Positions 40,975 to 50,775 are shown, counted from the first letter of the stretch. The stretch is 64,000 nucleotides of DNA from an uncultured Lachnospiraceae bacterium (GCA_910588215.1 CAJUQJ010000007.1:62001-126000), one strand, 5' to 3'. The notes: a model not told the origin generated them from the sequence alone. Numbers and translations are program-made.

Positions 40975-41874
40975 ATGTTCGGGTATATCAGGATCAATAA
41001 GGCGGAGATGAAGTTCAGGGAATTTGATGTCTATCAGTCCTATTACTGCGGAATCTGCCGTGACCTGAAACGCAAATACGGCGTGGCGGGGCAGTTTTCC
41101 TTAAGCTATGATATGACCTTTGTGGCCATGCTTCTGACGGGACTGTATGAACCGGAGACGAGCACGGGAACCTGCAGGTGTATAGTGCATCCTTTGGAAA
41201 AGCATGGGACGCGGAATAATATATATACTGAATATGCGGCAGATATGAATGCGCTGTTTGCCTGTTATAAATGCCGGGACGACTGGAAGGATGAGAAGAA
41301 ACTGCATCAGTTACTCTATGGCAGGGTTCTGGAGGGCAGGAGCAGGCGTCTGCAGGAAACCTACGGTGAGAAACTGCGGAGGATCGAACGTCTGATGCAG
41401 GATTTTGAGGAGACGGAGCAGCAGGAGCCGCAGACCGGGCCGGGAGCACAGGACTCCGGGTATTCCCGGCTGGATACGCTGGCCGGTTTGTTTGGCAAAG
41501 TGATGGCGGAGATCGTGACGGTGAGGGAGGATGAGTGGGCGAATCAACTGAGACGTTTCGGCTTTTTCCTTGGAAAGTTTATCTATCTTATGGATGCCTA
41601 TGAGGATGTAGAGACGGATATCAGGAACGGAACGCCCAATCCTCTGAAAGGAAGATACGGTTCACCGGACTTCGAGGAAGCGTGCAGGGCCATGCTCACA
41701 ATGATGATGTCGGAGTGCTGCAGCGCTTTTGAGATACTGCCCATACTGGATAATGTGGAGATACTGCGCAATGTGCTGTATTCCGGCGTCTGGTGCAGAT
41801 ACGAGGCCATCCATGAGAAAAGGCGGAAGAAGGAACAGGATGGGCAGCAGCCTACGATGAACGGGACAGTGTGA
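40975..41874 (+). CDS. DUF5685 family protein
   Basis: 299 aa, all-helical, soluble. It begins MFGYIRINKAEMKFREFDVY and has cysteine pairs C25-x2-C28 (YYCGICRDLKRKYG), CRC near 64 and CYKC near 103, together likely a metal site. FFLGKFIYLMDAYEDVETDIRNG resembles the helical metal- or diphosphate-facing segment of prenyltransferase-like folds (written in part). Family function is unknown. It lies between the zinc-ribbon and J-domain genes. Confidence 0.78.
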   Translation: MFGYIRINKAEMKFREFDVYQSYYCGICRDLKRKYGVAGQFSLSYDMTFVAMLLTGLYEPETSTGTCRCIVHPLEKHGTRNNIYTEYAADMNALFACYKCRDDWKDEKKLHQLLYGRVLEGRSRRLQETYGEKLRRIERLMQDFEETEQQEPQTGPGAQDSGYSRLDTLAGLFGKVMAEIVTVREDEWANQLRRFGFFLGKFIYLMDAYEDVETDIRNGTPNPLKGRYGSPDFEEACRAMLTMMMSECCSAFEILPILDNVEILRNVLYSGVWCRYEAIHEKRRKKEQDGQQPTMNGTV

Positions 41875-41919
41875 GGGAAAGGCATGGCGGTCAGAGAATG
41901 CCGATAAGGAGCAGAACGG

Positions 41920-42627
41920 ATGACAGATCCATACAATATATTGGGGGTGGCGAGAGGCGCTTCCGAGGAAGAAATCAAGAAAGCATACAAAACATTGAGC
42001 CGGAAATATCATCCGGACGCCAATATCAACAATCCCAACCGGAATCAGGCGGAGGAGCGGTTTAAAGAAATTCAGGCGGCCTATCAGCAGATCATGAAGG
42101 AGAAGACTTCCGGTTACGGTGGGCACGGCTACAGCGGCGGGACGGATTCGCAGGGCAGCTACGGCGGCTTTGGTTATGGGCCGTCCTGGTCTTTTGGCTA
42201 TGGCGGTTTCGGGCAGAGTCAGGAAACGGGCTATGAAGAGGAGGCCCATCTTCGGGCGGCAGGCAACTATATCCGGAACGGCTATTACAGGGAGGCGCGC
42301 ACGACGCTGGACAATATGGCACAGCGGGAGAGAAATGCCAGATGGTACTATTACAGCGCGGTGGCTCACTTCGGGCTTGGCAGCAACGTGGCGGCGCTGG
42401 AACATGCGAGAAGGGCGGCGGCGCTGGAGCCGGATAATATCAGTTACCGCAGCCTGGTTCAGCAGCTGGAGAGTGGCGGCAGCTGGTACAGACAAAGGCA
42501 GGCTTCCTACGGGTATCCGACTTTTGGCGGCGGAGATCTGTGTATGAAGCTCTGCTGTCTGGAAATGATGTGCAATCTGTGCTGTTGCGGCGGCGGATAC
42601 GGCGTGCGGGGGATGGTCTGCTGCTGA
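41920..42627 (+). CDS. J-domain protein with helical-repeat and cysteine-rich tail
   Basis: 235 aa. N-terminal J domain (residues 1-65) with the HPD triad at H31-P32-D33, needed to stimulate an Hsp70 ATPase. A Gly/Tyr/Ser-rich linker (about 70-105) follows as in DnaJ. Residues about 108-185 hold a TPR-like pair of repeats (YIRNGYYREARTTLDNM, YYYSAVAHFGLG). The last 30 residues contain nine or more Cys, unlike the CxxCxGxG zinc domain of DnaJ. A specialised co-chaperone, possibly membrane-associated or lipidated through its tail (inference). Confidence 0.82.
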   Translation: MTDPYNILGVARGASEEEIKKAYKTLSRKYHPDANINNPNRNQAEERFKEIQAAYQQIMKEKTSGYGGHGYSGGTDSQGSYGGFGYGPSWSFGYGGFGQSQETGYEEEAHLRAAGNYIRNGYYREARTTLDNMAQRERNARWYYYSAVAHFGLGSNVAALEHARRAAALEPDNISYRSLVQQLESGGSWYRQRQASYGYPTFGGGDLCMKLCCLEMMCNLCCCGGGYGVRGMVCC

Positions 42628-42652
42628 CCGTGTAAAATGTGATGATTTTTGC

Positions 42653-42680
42653 TTGTACTTTTCTTTCTTTGTGATAGAAT
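42653..42680 (+). promoter_or_regulatory. Possible promoter of the DUF3892 gene
   Basis: TTGTAC (42653-42658), 16-bp spacer, TAGAAT (42675-42680). The leader of about 140 nt contains no other gene. Confidence 0.45.
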
Positions 42681-42825
42681 AGCCGTAATGTATTGTATGA
42701 AATACAGACCGGAATGACCGGCGGCAATCGGCATGAAATCTGGCAGTAATTGTCAATTTCTGCCTGTATAAATCGGAACGGATCGGAAATCCTTATTCTA
42801 TAAAAATAGAAAAGGAGAGAGAACG

Positions 42826-43143
42826 ATGAGAGAAGACCGATTGATTGGGCCGGAACTGGCCATGAGCGCACTTGACGAGATTCCCGAAGTAAAAAGCGAC
42901 GCCAAGGATATTGTAGGGCTGGTGAAAAGCAGCGGCCGCATTACCGGGTATCAGCTTTCAGACGGTAACACCGTCTCGAAAGAGGATGGCGTGGCAATGG
43001 CTAAGAACGGCGAGATCAAGGGTGTCGGCATCGCCCACCGCAACGACAGTGAATATTTGAAGTCCCTTCCCGACGGGGACGAAGGGAATAATTTAAGTAA
43101 CCTGCCTTCGGTAAGTCAGGGGCGCGTTGATAAATATCATTAA
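42826..43143 (+). CDS. DUF3892 domain protein
   Basis: 105 aa. The centre, IVGLVKSSGRITGYQLSDGN with EDGVAMAKNGEIKGVGIAHRN after it, is a DUF3892 domain, a small beta-rich module of unknown task, here preceded by a 25-residue acidic lead and followed by a polar tail. AAGGAGAGAG stands before the ATG. Monocistronic by spacing. Confidence 0.8.
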   Translation: MREDRLIGPELAMSALDEIPEVKSDAKDIVGLVKSSGRITGYQLSDGNTVSKEDGVAMAKNGEIKGVGIAHRNDSEYLKSLPDGDEGNNLSNLPSVSQGRVDKYH

Positions 43144-43413
43144 GATAAATATTGAGTCACCTGCTATATTGGATCCTTTTTGATCCGGCATGATTCCGCC
43201 TGGCAGAGCAGAGAAACCGGTTTGTTGAAGTTTCAATAACCAATATGCGGATGAATGGATTACGGATCCTTTGGCAGGCGCGATGATCAAAGATACCGAC
43301 CGATTAGTTGTGATGGGGATGTATTTGGTTGAGAGGATGGTGTCATATTTACAGGTAATCGTGAATGTGATGGAAGGTGTAGAAAATGACGCGACTGGAG
43401 GTGACGCGACAGT

Positions 43414-45162
43414 ATGGCAAGGACGATAGGTATCGGTAACCAGGATTTTGAGACGATCAGACGGGAAGGCTATTTCTATATTGACAAGACTGATCTGATA
43501 CGCCAGTGGTGGGAAAGCGGGGACGGCGTGACGCTGATCACCAGACCGAGAAGGTTTGGAAAGACCTTGAATATGAGTATGCTGGAGAAATTCTTTTCTG
43601 TGGATTATAAGGACAGAGGGGATCTGTTTTGCGGTCTTAAGATCTGGGAAAGTAAGAAATACATAGATTTGCAGGGCACTTATCCGGTGATCTTTCTCAG
43701 TTTTGCCGGTGTCAAAGAGAGCACTTATGCGGATGCAAGGGAAAGCATGTGCAGGACCATCGAGGAGCAGTACAATAAATATGACCGTCTGCTTAACGGA
43801 GATCTGCTCAATGAGAGAGAAAAAGCGTTCTGTCGGAGCATTTCTGCAAATATGTCAGACAGCATGGCGGCGGCATCGCTGAGGGCGCTTTCTGATTTTC
43901 TTGGCAGATATTATGGAAAGAAAACGATCATCCTTCTGGATGAATATGATACACCCATGCAGGAAGCGTATGTCAATGGGTATTGGGCAAAGATGGTTGC
44001 TTTTACCAGAAGCCTGTTTAACGCGACATTTAAGACGAATCCGTATCTGGAGCGCGCTGTTATGACAGGGATCACGAGGGTCAGCAAAGAGTCGATCTTT
44101 TCTGATCTGAATAATCTTGAGGTAGTGACTACAACCTCAGAGAAGTATTCCGATTGTTTCGGGTTTACAGAGGATGAGGTCTTTGCAGTATTAGAGGAAT
44201 ATGGTCTGTCTGATCAAAAGCAGAAGGTAAAGGACTGGTATGACGGATTTTCTTTTGGAAAAAGAAAGGATATCTACAATCCGTGGTCGATCATTAATTT
44301 TGTTGATAAGAAGAGAGTCGGTGCATACTGGGCCAATACCAGCGCCAATCGTCTGGTGGAAAAACTGATCAGAGAGGGTAAACCGAAAGTCAAGCAGGCT
44401 TTTGAAGATCTGCTTGACGGCGGAACGCTTCATATGGAAATAGATGAACAGATCGTCTATGACCAGTTATCGGCGAAGAAGAATGCGGTCTGGAGCCTCT
44501 TTCTTGCCAGTGGTTATCTGAAAGTAGCCGGCACTGTATTTGAGGAAAGAACAGGGCGCATGTATTATGACCTGACGTTGACCAATAAAGAAGTGCATAT
44601 CATGTTTGCCAATATGGTTCAGGACTGGTTTGCGTGGAATGATGATTACAATGATTTCATCAAGGCATTGCTGCTTGGAGATGTGAAAGCGATGAACCTG
44701 TATATGAACCGTGTGACAACGGAAATGTTCAGCTTCTTTGATACGGGCAAAAGCCCGCAGGGAGAGCCGGAACGCTTCTACCATGGGTTTGTGTTGGGAC
44801 TGATGGTGGAACTGGAGGACAGGTATGTGATCACGTCCAACAGGGAAAGCGGTTTCGGCAGATATGATGTGATGTTAGAACCCAGAAGCCTGGCGGCAGC
44901 GGTGGCATTGCAGGGAAAAGACGCTGCACCGCATAACGACGTTCTGCCAGATGCCATTATCATAGAGTTTAAGGTACAGGACACGGAGGAGACAGAACTG
45001 ACTGAAACAGTATGCAGCGCCTTAAAACAGATCGAGGAGCGGGATTATCAGGCATCCCTGATCGCCAGAGGGATTCCAAAAGAACGGATCCGGAAGTATG
45101 GCTTTGCTTTCTGTGGCAAGAGAGTGCTGATAGCACAACAGGATCCGGTGTGTCTCCAGTAA
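43414..45162 (+). CDS. AAA-ATPase (PF09820 type) with C-terminal PD-(D/E)XK nuclease-like domain
   Basis: 582 aa. Opening IGIGNQDFETIRREGYFYIDKTDLI is the family hallmark (residues about 5-29). Walker A is RPRRFGKT (44-51); Walker B is TIILLDEYDTP. The DUF1703 tail carries GRYDVML and IIIEFKVQ, the D...ExK pattern of PD-(D/E)XK nucleases, though acidity at each position is not proven. Such genes occur in many copies in gut Clostridia and Bacteroidetes and are suspected defence or mobile-element proteins; function not established. No partner gene adjoins it. Confidence 0.85.
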   Translation: MARTIGIGNQDFETIRREGYFYIDKTDLIRQWWESGDGVTLITRPRRFGKTLNMSMLEKFFSVDYKDRGDLFCGLKIWESKKYIDLQGTYPVIFLSFAGVKESTYADARESMCRTIEEQYNKYDRLLNGDLLNEREKAFCRSISANMSDSMAAASLRALSDFLGRYYGKKTIILLDEYDTPMQEAYVNGYWAKMVAFTRSLFNATFKTNPYLERAVMTGITRVSKESIFSDLNNLEVVTTTSEKYSDCFGFTEDEVFAVLEEYGLSDQKQKVKDWYDGFSFGKRKDIYNPWSIINFVDKKRVGAYWANTSANRLVEKLIREGKPKVKQAFEDLLDGGTLHMEIDEQIVYDQLSAKKNAVWSLFLASGYLKVAGTVFEERTGRMYYDLTLTNKEVHIMFANMVQDWFAWNDDYNDFIKALLLGDVKAMNLYMNRVTTEMFSFFDTGKSPQGEPERFYHGFVLGLMVELEDRYVITSNRESGFGRYDVMLEPRSLAAAVALQGKDAAPHNDVLPDAIIIEFKVQDTEETELTETVCSALKQIEERDYQASLIARGIPKERIRKYGFAFCGKRVLIAQQDPVCLQ

Positions 45163-45181
45163 TACATAAGATACGCTTCGC

Positions 45182-45445
45182 CTAATAGATTTCCACACAA
45201 TGGATGGCGGGATCGTCAACCAGTTTGACGGCTGTCGTTGGCTGTTCAATATTTTAAACTGGAGGTAACCGTACAACGGCACCTCCATTATCTGTTCCGT
45301 TCCCCAGATCTGTTCATAGAAATCCGTAAAGGACATCTGCTTCGGCACGGGATTTTGCATTTTCGGCTCCAAATATCTGAATAAAGGCGGCCTGCTGTTT
45401 TCCTGTACCCTTTTCCAATTGTCTGGTAGTGATTGTATAGATCAT
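45182..45445 (-). pseudogene. Degenerate short gene with two in-frame stops
   Basis: From ATG (45445) with a good site GGTGGAAGG, one frame reads MIYTITTRQLEKGTGKQQAA and on to DVLYGFL, then TGA, a further 18 codons, TAA, and a final stretch QPTTAVKLVDDPAIHCVEIY with stop at 45182. The last segment has an ordinary protein-like composition. I do not recognise the family. It fills the gap between the AAA-ATPase and the ABC permease gene. Confidence 0.4.
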
Positions 45446-45613
45446 TGCCTTCCACCCCTCACTTCTATAAATAATATATCACACAAAAATTATCTTAATA
45501 ATATTATATTGAAACGCCTGATATAACGCAAAATATCGCAATTCAGGCAAACTATTTGGTTAATATGATTATAGCGCATCAGGGCCTGGCAGACAAACAT
45601 TGCTGTCGTGGCT

Positions 45614-47998
45614 CTAGTCCACAGCCTTGATCCTCTCCACAAGCGACAACTTCTTTGTGTAGCGTACCGCGCAGACGGAGAACACCGCCTGGACAAGCAG
45701 GAGGGCGGCGGCAAACAGCGTTACCTGCAGAACCGGGAAGTGATAGGTGACCTTCCCGAACAGGCCCAGCTGATCGAAGCTGCGGCAGACCAGGATACTG
45801 CACACCGTTCCCAGCGTGAGGGTGGCCGACAGTGTGATGCCTACATAGTACAGGCATTCATAGGAGAGCATGGCGGAGAGCTGTCTGTTGCTCATGCCCA
45901 CGGACTGGAAGATGCCAAATTCCTGCTGGCGGGCCAGAAGGTTTGTGATCAAAGTGTTGGCAAGGTTGATCAGTGAGAAGAGGAATACAAAGATCAGGAT
46001 TCCGTAATACTTTCTCATTTCGTCCTGCAGGCTGACTTTGATCTCGGCGGCCCTGTCTCCCAGCACGGAGATCGTAATATTGTCGCTTGTCACGGTGTCG
46101 AATACGGCCTGCCGCAGCTGTTCGCTGTCCTTTTTCGTATGCAGATTGAGGGCAGTGGTAAAGTCGTCGATCTCCGGATAGAGGACTGCCAGTTCTTCCG
46201 TGGGCAGGATGAAGAAGCAGCTGGGGCCGATCTGGGGGTGTTTCACGATTCCCTGCACGGTATAAGTCTTCGTCTGCCCGTTGTAGGACTCGAGGGTAAC
46301 GGTATCGCCCGGCTGATACTCCGTGTGGTAGACGGTCTTTAAGGTGCTGCCGCCGGGGCTGACCAGAATACCGTTCTCATGAAGCAGCCGCCCATGATCC
46401 ACAAAGCCGTCCAGGATCATGTCTTCGGTGAAAAGCGCCGTCATCTGCTCTTCGTCAAATCCGGTCACATGAAAAGGCTCCCCTTCCAGGATTTCCGGTA
46501 TCTGTACGCAGGCCTGATCATAAGTGGTGATATAGTCTATATCGGGGAGCGCGGACAGCTTTTCCTGCAGCTCCCGGCCCAGAGGATTTTCCTGCTGGAG
46601 TTTTGGCACATCGGAACCGCTGAAGTCTTTGTGCGGACCAAGATCCAGCAGATAGGCGCTGCGATCGCCAAATTGCGAAAGCGCCATGTCATCTGCGTCG
46701 ATGGAATCCGCATAGGCGGAGACGCAGAGCAGTAAAATGCCGGTCAGGCTAAGGGACAGAGAGGTCACGAAAGCCTTCTTGCGGCTGCGGGAAAAGTTCA
46801 TGCGCGCCAGACGGGGCAGCGTCAGAGGGCGGGGAGTATGCCTGGGAATCCTGCACTCCTGCTGTTGGGAATAGACGGTAGTCCTTATGGCTTCGATGGC
46901 GGATACCTTGCCGGCAAGCTGCAGCGGCTTCCTGGCCGCCACCAGGACCATGATATAGGTCAGCACGGAGATAACCGCCGCAAATCTGAGATTGTCTGCC
47001 CATGCCCAGTAACCGGGCATCAGGATCAGGGTAATGGCTGCCGCCGCGATCAGTCCCGGAGGGATGGAGACAGCAGTTAGAAGACGCTGTTCCCTTTTTA
47101 CCACGCTTCGTAATTGCGCGGGCGTTGCGCCGAGCACTTTCAGGCGGCCATATTCCCGCATCTTTCCCATCACGGAGATGTAGAAGATGTTGTAGATCAC
47201 TACTGCACAGATCAGAGCGATCACGGCCGACAGCAGATAAGCCTCCATATCGCTGCCAAGATAGAGTTCCATGGCCTCAAAATAGTTGGAGCTGAAAAAA
47301 GTCCTCTCCTCAGAGACGCCCATCTTCCGGAAAAAGGCGTTGATATCGGCCCGCAGCTGCTCTACATCTCCGGGCTGCTCCTGAATAAAACGAAATCGCA
47401 GTTCATATGGGTTTTCGGAATGGCCTGCAAGTGCAAGGGCAGCAGCTTCCGAGAGCCAGCAGGTGAACTCCCGGCTGATGTTTTCCTTTTCCAGAATACC
47501 GGCGATCGTGTAGGTGGATTCACCCTGCCCCAGGTCAAGCGTGATAGTCCGGCCCGGCTCGGCCGGCAGCTCGAAGTGCTCCAGAAAAGCGCGCTCGATG
47601 CAAAGTTCCGTGTCCGTCTGCGGATAGGCGCCGGTTATCTGGCCGGATTTCATCAAGTCGATCATCCCAGGATCCACGAAAGCAAGCGACAGGTTGCTGT
47701 CCCCGCAGCGGATTCTGGGGCCGTCAACGGTGTATCCCCATTTTTCAAATTTGCCGGTATCGGCCAGCTGCCGGATCTCTTCCAGTGTACCGATGCAGCC
47801 GGCCTGATAATGTCCCTGAATATCTTCTCTTGTCTGCATCTTTCTGGCGGACTGGATAAAACCCAGCATTCCCATAAGACAGACGGCAAGAGAGATCGTA
47901 AGAATGATGAAAAGGCTCCGACGTCGATCAGCCTGCATACTGCGGCGTGCCAGCCGCCTGATTACTTTTCGTGTATCATTTTCAAATGCTAATGTCAT
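45614..47998 (-). CDS. FtsX/MacB-type ABC transporter permease (module 1)
   Basis: 794 aa. First helix at about 30-50 follows a basic lead (RRLARRSMQADRRRSLF). Two FtsX domains are visible: EAYLLSAVIALICAVVIYNIFYISVMGKMREYGRLKVLGATPAQL in parts near 255-300, and a second near 665-790 (NLLARQQEFGIFQSVGMSNRQL). Large extracellular domains lie between. The ending AVRYTKKLSLVERIKAVD is typical. AAGGAGTG lies before ATG 47998; the frame also opens with a GTG at 48010 that overlaps the ATPase stop. With the next gene it forms an exporter or resistance pump for peptides or lipids. Confidence 0.9.
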   Translation of the reverse strand: MTLAFENDTRKVIRRLARRSMQADRRRSLFIILTISLAVCLMGMLGFIQSARKMQTREDIQGHYQAGCIGTLEEIRQLADTGKFEKWGYTVDGPRIRCGDSNLSLAFVDPGMIDLMKSGQITGAYPQTDTELCIERAFLEHFELPAEPGRTITLDLGQGESTYTIAGILEKENISREFTCWLSEAAALALAGHSENPYELRFRFIQEQPGDVEQLRADINAFFRKMGVSEERTFFSSNYFEAMELYLGSDMEAYLLSAVIALICAVVIYNIFYISVMGKMREYGRLKVLGATPAQLRSVVKREQRLLTAVSIPPGLIAAAAITLILMPGYWAWADNLRFAAVISVLTYIMVLVAARKPLQLAGKVSAIEAIRTTVYSQQQECRIPRHTPRPLTLPRLARMNFSRSRKKAFVTSLSLSLTGILLLCVSAYADSIDADDMALSQFGDRSAYLLDLGPHKDFSGSDVPKLQQENPLGRELQEKLSALPDIDYITTYDQACVQIPEILEGEPFHVTGFDEEQMTALFTEDMILDGFVDHGRLLHENGILVSPGGSTLKTVYHTEYQPGDTVTLESYNGQTKTYTVQGIVKHPQIGPSCFFILPTEELAVLYPEIDDFTTALNLHTKKDSEQLRQAVFDTVTSDNITISVLGDRAAEIKVSLQDEMRKYYGILIFVFLFSLINLANTLITNLLARQQEFGIFQSVGMSNRQLSAMLSYECLYYVGITLSATLTLGTVCSILVCRSFDQLGLFGKVTYHFPVLQVTLFAAALLLVQAVFSVCAVRYTKKLSLVERIKAVD

Positions 47999-48006
47999 GG
48001 CTGTAA

Positions 48007-48678
48007 TCACTCCTTTCCGACAATACGGCCGTCCTCGATACGGATGATCCGGTCGGCAAGCTGGGCAATGCTGTCGTTGTGGGTGATCATGACGATGGTC
48101 TGATGCAGATTGTTGCTGGTGCGCTGCAGAAGCCCCAGCACGTCGGCGCTGGTACGGCTGTCGAGATTTCCCGTAGGCTCGTCGGCTAACACGATGGCAG
48201 GTTTGGCTACAAGCGCGCGGGCAATGGCGACACGCTGCTGCTGACCGCCGGAAAGGTTGTTTGGCATATTGTAGAGCTTATCCGTCAGTCCAAGCATGGA
48301 GATAACGTCTTTCATGAACTTTTCATCTGCGGTGTCGCCGTCCAGTTCCACCGGCAGAACGATGTTCTCGTACACATTTAAGATGGGAGAAAGATTATAA
48401 TTCTGGAAAATAAAGCCGATATTGCGGCGGCGAAAGATGGTCAACCGTTCCTCATCCATATCCGCCAGCTCTTTATCCCGCACGCGGACGGAGCCGGAGG
48501 TTGGTATGTCCAGACCGCCCATCATATTGAGAAGCGTGGATTTGCCGCTGCCGGAGGTGCCTACTACCGCTACGAACTCTCCCTCCTCCACGGAAAAAGT
48601 CACGCCGTCAAGGGCGCGGGTGATGTTCGGTTCGGTGCCGTAATACTTTTTCAAATCTGTTGTCTGTAGAATGCTCAT
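48007..48678 (-). CDS. ABC transporter ATP-binding protein (module 1, MacB/LolD type)
   Basis: 223 aa. Walker A GTSGSGKST (40-48), Q-loop in GFIFQNYNL, signature LSGGQQQRVAIARAL, Walker B IVLADEPTGNLDS, H-loop MITHND. The typical length and DEPTGNLD wording put it with ATPases of FtsX-like permeases. Translated just before the permease gene with about 10 bp between stop and the likely next start. Confidence 0.94.
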   Translation of the reverse strand: MSILQTTDLKKYYGTEPNITRALDGVTFSVEEGEFVAVVGTSGSGKSTLLNMMGGLDIPTSGSVRVRDKELADMDEERLTIFRRRNIGFIFQNYNLSPILNVYENIVLPVELDGDTADEKFMKDVISMLGLTDKLYNMPNNLSGGQQQRVAIARALVAKPAIVLADEPTGNLDSRTSADVLGLLQRTSNNLHQTIVMITHNDSIAQLADRIIRIEDGRIVGKE

Positions 48679-48816
48679 GGGATTACCTGCCTTTCTGATG
48701 TAATATCAAGCTTTGTCTGTTTTGGTATATCATAAGGCGAGAATGTTGCAGAATTATCCTGAATATGAAAAAAAGTCCCTCAAATTGTTTCAATTTTAGG
48801 ACATTTTCATATAATT

Positions 48817-48895
48817 TATTCCCGCGAGCAACGAGCCGAGTGGCGGCTTACAGCGGGGGCCTTGATTCCCGTGACGCTTCGGAATAGAGGAAAAA
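48817..48895 (+). repeat. GCGAGCAACGAGCC repeat family, copy 2, plus leader motif
   Basis: TTATTCCCGCGAGCAACGAG followed by CCGAGTGGCGGCTTACAG, then GCTTCGGAATAGAGG at 48876-48890. Here the leader motif faces away from any start codon on its strand, showing that it travels as a repeat rather than only as a ribosome site. Confidence 0.6.
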
Positions 48896-48902
48896 GAAGA
48901 GG

Positions 48903-49934
48903 TCATGTCTTCGGCAGATATACGGAAAAGACAGAACCCTCGCCGACAGTGGAGGAGAGTTTGATAAAACCGCCCTGCATGGTGATGATCTCACGGGCCA
49001 GATAGAGACCGATGCCGATGCCTTCTACGTCGTGCACCGCTTCTTCACGATAGAAGCGTTTGAAGACCGCCGCCTGTTTGCTTTCGGGAATGCCCCGGCC
49101 CGTGTCGGCTACGTCGATGCGCAGAAACATCTCAAGATTGTGCACCGTTACCTGAATCCGGCCGCCGGCGGGCGTGTATTTCACTGCATTGTCCAGAAGA
49201 TTATAGACAGCTTCCGCCGTCCAGCGGCTGTCGTGAAAAAGGTTTATTCCTTCCGGGCAGGCTACGTCCAGTTCAATCTGCTTCTTTTCCAGCGGAACAA
49301 GAATACCGTTGATGGCGTCAGTCAGGGTATCGGCGACAGGAACCTGCTTTTTCTCCAGCGTGATCACGCCGGTCTCCAGACGGGAGGTTTTCACCATGGC
49401 CTGAATAAGGAAATCCAGTTTATCCAGCTGGTTGACGGAGGTCTGGAGAAAATCCCGCTGTTGATCCGCCGGCATATCGCGGGTCAGCAGGGTGTCGTTG
49501 ATCATCTTGAGATTTGCGATGGGGGTCCTGGTCTGATGGGAGATGTCGGACATAAGAGACTGCAGTCTGGCTTTTTCCTCGGCAGTCTGGCGTCTGGTCT
49601 TTAACATGATATTATAGAGCCGGTCCAGCCGGTGGCTGATACGGGACAGAGAGGTTTCCGCGTCGAAATCTACGGGCGGCCTGTCGCTGCCGTCCATCAT
49701 GCCGTTGAGCGTTTGGCAGAGGCTGTTTGTGAAATCAGCCAGTTTGCTTTGCAGAAATATCAAAAGCGCTGTGCCCCATGCAAAATTGACAGCCGTCAGA
49801 ACAACGCCGCACATGACGGTCACAGGATTGCCGGTTTTCAGATAGAAAAGGACAAGCAACAGGGCGGAAGAAAGAACAGCGCCGCTTATCACTGCCAGCA
49901 GGAACTTACGTATCGGGAAGTTGTGAAGTTGCAT
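48903..49934 (-). CDS. Sensor histidine kinase of the OmpR pair between the ABC modules
   Basis: 343 aa. Two closely spaced membrane helices (about 10-31 and 37-61) with only a few residues outside, the design of intramembrane-sensing kinases such as BceS that sense through an ABC permease. H133 in ISHQTRTPIANL, N box YNLLDNAVKYTP, G boxes DTGRGIPE and GIGIGLYLA. Starts inside the regulator gene (29-bp overlap). Flanked by the two FtsX-type ABC modules, which supports a sensing or detoxification partnership. Confidence 0.93.
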   Translation of the reverse strand: MQLHNFPIRKFLLAVISGAVLSSALLLVLFYLKTGNPVTVMCGVVLTAVNFAWGTALLIFLQSKLADFTNSLCQTLNGMMDGSDRPPVDFDAETSLSRISHRLDRLYNIMLKTRRQTAEEKARLQSLMSDISHQTRTPIANLKMINDTLLTRDMPADQQRDFLQTSVNQLDKLDFLIQAMVKTSRLETGVITLEKKQVPVADTLTDAINGILVPLEKKQIELDVACPEGINLFHDSRWTAEAVYNLLDNAVKYTPAGGRIQVTVHNLEMFLRIDVADTGRGIPESKQAAVFKRFYREEAVHDVEGIGIGLYLAREIITMQGGFIKLSSTVGEGSVFSVYLPKT

Positions 49935-50655
49935 TTCTTTGACCAGGCCTTTCTTTGTTCAGACTGTGTGCAGCAGTATTGCCGCCGATCCATTGATACC
50001 CCATGCCGTATGCGGTCTTGATATACTTATGTCCGTCCACTTCGATCTTCTTGCGGATACGACTGATTATGGTGGTGAGAGTATGTTCGTCAACGAAATC
50101 GCCCTCCACATCCCACAGCCTATTGAGCATCTGCGTTTTGGTCAGGATCAGCCGGTTGTTTTTGACGAAGAGGTGCAGGGTGCGGTATTCCTTTGGGGTA
50201 AAATCTATGGGACTGCCGCCCAGCGTGGCGGACTGCTCGGAGAAATCGATCCGCAGAAAGCCGTCCTCATATAGGTCATGATGAGGGTTGCGCTGTTCCA
50301 GGGCGTCCAGTACGGCCGCAATCTTCCTGCACAGCACCGCCACGGAAAAAGGTTTGGTGATATAATCCGCGCCGCCGGCTTCATAGCCCCGCAGCATATC
50401 GCTTTCCCTGTCGTTGGCGGTGAGAAAGATGATGTAAGTCTCGGGGGAGCGTTCCTTGATCTTAGTGCACAGGTCGAATCCGCTGCCGTCCGGTAGATTG
50501 ACATCCAGCAGCGCCAGATGGAAGCCCTCCTGCAGAAGGGTTTCCGCCATGGCGCAGGAGTAGGCGGAAGCTGTTTCATAGCCCTCCGAGACAAGGTTAT
50601 AGGACAGGGTTTTGTTTAGTATGGTGTCGTCTTCGACGATCAGGATTTTCTTCAT
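49906..50655 (-). CDS. OmpR-family response regulator (ABC cluster)
   Basis: 249 aa. Receiver with E8-D9-D10, D51 in LLDVNLPDGSG and Lys in DYITKPF; winged helix FTPKEYRTLHLFVKNN, DEHTLTTIISRIRKKI, IKTAYGMGYQW. After the domain ends (about 225) there is a 24-residue polar tail encoded by the overlap with the kinase gene. Likely controls the ABC modules on either side. Confidence 0.93.
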   Translation of the reverse strand: MKKILIVEDDTILNKTLSYNLVSEGYETASAYSCAMAETLLQEGFHLALLDVNLPDGSGFDLCTKIKERSPETYIIFLTANDRESDMLRGYEAGGADYITKPFSVAVLCRKIAAVLDALEQRNPHHDLYEDGFLRIDFSEQSATLGGSPIDFTPKEYRTLHLFVKNNRLILTKTQMLNRLWDVEGDFVDEHTLTTIISRIRKKIEVDGHKYIKTAYGMGYQWIGGNTAAHSLNKERPGQRNATSQLPDT

Positions 50656-50775
50656 GGAGCCTCGTTTCCGTGCAGTTCTTACGGCATGAAATGTTCTGCG
50701 ATAACCGATTTTGCTTTATCTATATTTTAATCCGACAATCTGAGAAGGTCAATCAAAAGTAAACCCCGATCATGT

